A stretch of 5,890 nt of DNA from G001797105 sp964528155 (GTDB lineage: Bacteria; Chloroflexota; Anaerolineae; Anaerolineales; E44-bin32), in NCBI GenBank assembly GCA_964528155.1, contig CAZGRL010000197.1, forward strand, positions 1 to 5,890. Reading direction: 5' to 3'. A model generated the notes under the pieces. The model made no database searches, was not told where the DNA came from, and saw only the letters and a program-made list of their open reading frames with translations. A program made the position numbers and the translations under genes. Shown here one piece after another: positions 4,551 to 5,890 of the stretch (its first letter is position 1; each line of letters begins with the position of its first letter).

Positions 4551-5890
4551 ATGGCCATCTCCCCCGGTCAGACGATTGGTCAGTACGTCATCAAGAAGAA
4601 GATCGGCGAAGGCGGGATGGGGTCGGTCTACCTGGCCGAACAGCCGGCGGTCACTCGAGAGGTCGTGGTCAAGGTTCTGGCCGCAGACTTCGCAGCAACG
4701 CCGGGTGCGGTCGATCGATTCAAGCGCGAAGCCGACATGATCGCCCGCCTCGAGCATCCGCACATCTTGCCGGTCTACGACTTCGGCGAGATCGACGGCA
4801 ACCTGTATCTCGTCATGCGCTACATGCGCGGCGGATCTCTGGCCGACCGGCTGGAGGCGAAAAGCCTCACACGCGAACAACTCTTGGCCTACCTCGATCA
4901 GGTGGCCCAGGCATTGGATTACGCGCATGAGCGCGGGGTGATCCATCGCGATCTCAAACCGGCCAACATCTTGCTCGATGAATTGGGCAACGCATACTTG
5001 GCGGACTTCGGTCTGGCCAAGTCGATGGAGGGCACGCGCGACCTGACCGCCACGGGGAGCATCCTCGGAACGCCGGCTTACATGTCGCCTGAGCAAGCGC
5101 GCGGCGAAAAGCTCGACGCCCGGAGCGATGTGTACTCGTTTGCACTCCTGCTCTACCGCGGGTTGGCCGGCCGACTCCCCTTTGACGCCGGTGATCCGTG
5201 GTCGCTTATTCAGAAAGTCCTGACCGAACCACCTCCGTCGATCCTGACTTATGCGCCGCGCTTACCCGCCGCTGTGGATGAATCGCTGCAGCGGGCCATG
5301 GCCAAGAACCCGGCGCGCCGACCGGGTCGCGCCACGGAGGTACTGGACACCGTTCGCATGGCGCTCGAAGGCGCGGGCGGTGCGCCTTCGGTCACGGCAC
5401 AGGTCGGCGGGGTGCGCCCCCCGGTGTCCAGATCACCGAGCGCCGGTGTGGCCGCTGTCTCCACCCCGGCCGCCCGCCCGCGAACCGGCGTGCGCTGGGC
5501 GATCGCCGCGGTCGGCGTATTGGTGATCGGCGCGCTCGCCGTCGGCGGTGTCGCGCTGGCGATCTCGTTGATCTCCCAGGGCGGCAGGCTTGCGCCTCGG
5601 GCGAGTGTCTACCCCACGGGGGACTCGCCACGCAGCTTGATTTCCGACGGTCAGTCGATCTGGGTGGCGAACTTCTTCGACAACGACATCACACGGGTGA
5701 CGGCGACCGGTTGCGACGCTAGCCCCGATCCGTGCGGCAAGTCGATCGGTACGTATCCAGTCGACACTGCGCCGGTGGCCTTGGCGACCGACGGGGCATC
5801 GCTGTGGGTGGCCAGCGCGGCCAACAGCACGCTCACCCGATTGAGCCTTGACACAGGTCAAGAGCAGGCGCGCTACAAGCTGCCGCACGT
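4551..5890 (+). CDS. membrane-anchored Ser/Thr protein kinase (PknB-type), 3' end beyond window
   Basis: The frame is open to the window edge: 446 complete codons, no stop. The kinase domain covers about 12-265 and has all key residues: glycine loop GEGGMG (19-24), ATP-anchoring Lys41 in VVVKVL, helix-C Glu60, catalytic loop HRDLKPAN (132-139) with Asp134, DFG (152-154), the activation-segment end GTPAYMSPEQA (173-183) and NPARRP (253-258). It is therefore expected to be active. A Pro/Ser/Ala-rich linker (about 274-313) leads to one membrane helix (about 316-341). The extracytoplasmic part shows two related units, LISDGQSIWVANFFDNDITRV (363-383) and LATDGASLWVASAANSTLTRL (411-431). These resemble the repeats of YVTN/YncE-type beta-propellers. 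Cys388 and Cys395 between them could form a disulfide. The start at 4551 has only a weak GTGGA ribosome site. It probably senses an outside signal; ligand and targets are unknown. Confidence 0.93.
   Translation, partial: MAISPGQTIGQYVIKKKIGEGGMGSVYLAEQPAVTREVVVKVLAADFAATPGAVDRFKREADMIARLEHPHILPVYDFGEIDGNLYLVMRYMRGGSLADRLEAKSLTREQLLAYLDQVAQALDYAHERGVIHRDLKPANILLDELGNAYLADFGLAKSMEGTRDLTATGSILGTPAYMSPEQARGEKLDARSDVYSFALLLYRGLAGRLPFDAGDPWSLIQKVLTEPPPSILTYAPRLPAAVDESLQRAMAKNPARRPGRATEVLDTVRMALEGAGGAPSVTAQVGGVRPPVSRSPSAGVAAVSTPAARPRTGVRWAIAAVGVLVIGALAVGGVALAISLISQGGRLAPRASVYPTGDSPRSLISDGQSIWVANFFDNDITRVTATGCDASPDPCGKSIGTYPVDTAPVALATDGASLWVASAANSTLTRLSLDTGQEQARYKLPH

Noticed and set aside
4515..5888. 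Minus-strand frames opposite the kinase (193 and 151 codons)
   Set aside because: Antisense shadows of a kinase frame that has every catalytic motif in order.

Overview
This GC-rich, single-contig window suggests a bacterium of the phylum Chloroflexota (Anaerolineae-like). The inference rests on style, not on a search: a lipoprotein signal followed by a Pro/Glu/Thr-rich linker carrying tandem FAS1 (fasciclin) domains, next to a PknB-type kinase with an extracytoplasmic propeller-like region. Other high-GC phyla cannot be excluded. No rRNA, tRNA, CRISPR array, transposase, integrase or attachment site was recognised.

Layout. 1-240 holds no supported gene. 262-1524 (+) is an acyl-CoA dehydrogenase whose likely catalytic glutamate sits at the position used by long-chain and isovaleryl-CoA dehydrogenases. 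1712-1933 (+) is a 73-residue protein with two predicted membrane helices. A 10-bp hairpin at 1993-2018 separates it from a convergent SRPBCC-fold protein at 2065-2496 (-). A gene-poor stretch follows (2497-3222). Its 3' end carries a sigma70-like promoter with a 25-bp dyad over the -10 box, upstream of a two-domain FAS1 lipoprotein (3223-4185, +) that ends in a strong hairpin terminator. The next 365 bases hold several inverted repeats and a second promoter-like site. From 4551 to the window end runs a membrane-anchored Ser/Thr protein kinase (+), cut by the window edge.

How the genes relate. Each gene looks independently transcribed: gaps are long, terminators intervene and one gene is on the opposite strand. 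The acyl-CoA dehydrogenase points to fatty or branched acyl-CoA oxidation. The FAS1 lipoprotein and the kinase both place a domain outside the cytoplasmic membrane, adhesion-like in one case and sensory-like in the other. Adjacency alone does not show that they work together. I found no convincing evidence of a new multi-gene system. The most unusual material is the regulatory DNA before the FAS1 gene, the inverted-repeat-rich gap before the kinase, and the recent-looking, mosaic duplication inside the FAS1 gene.
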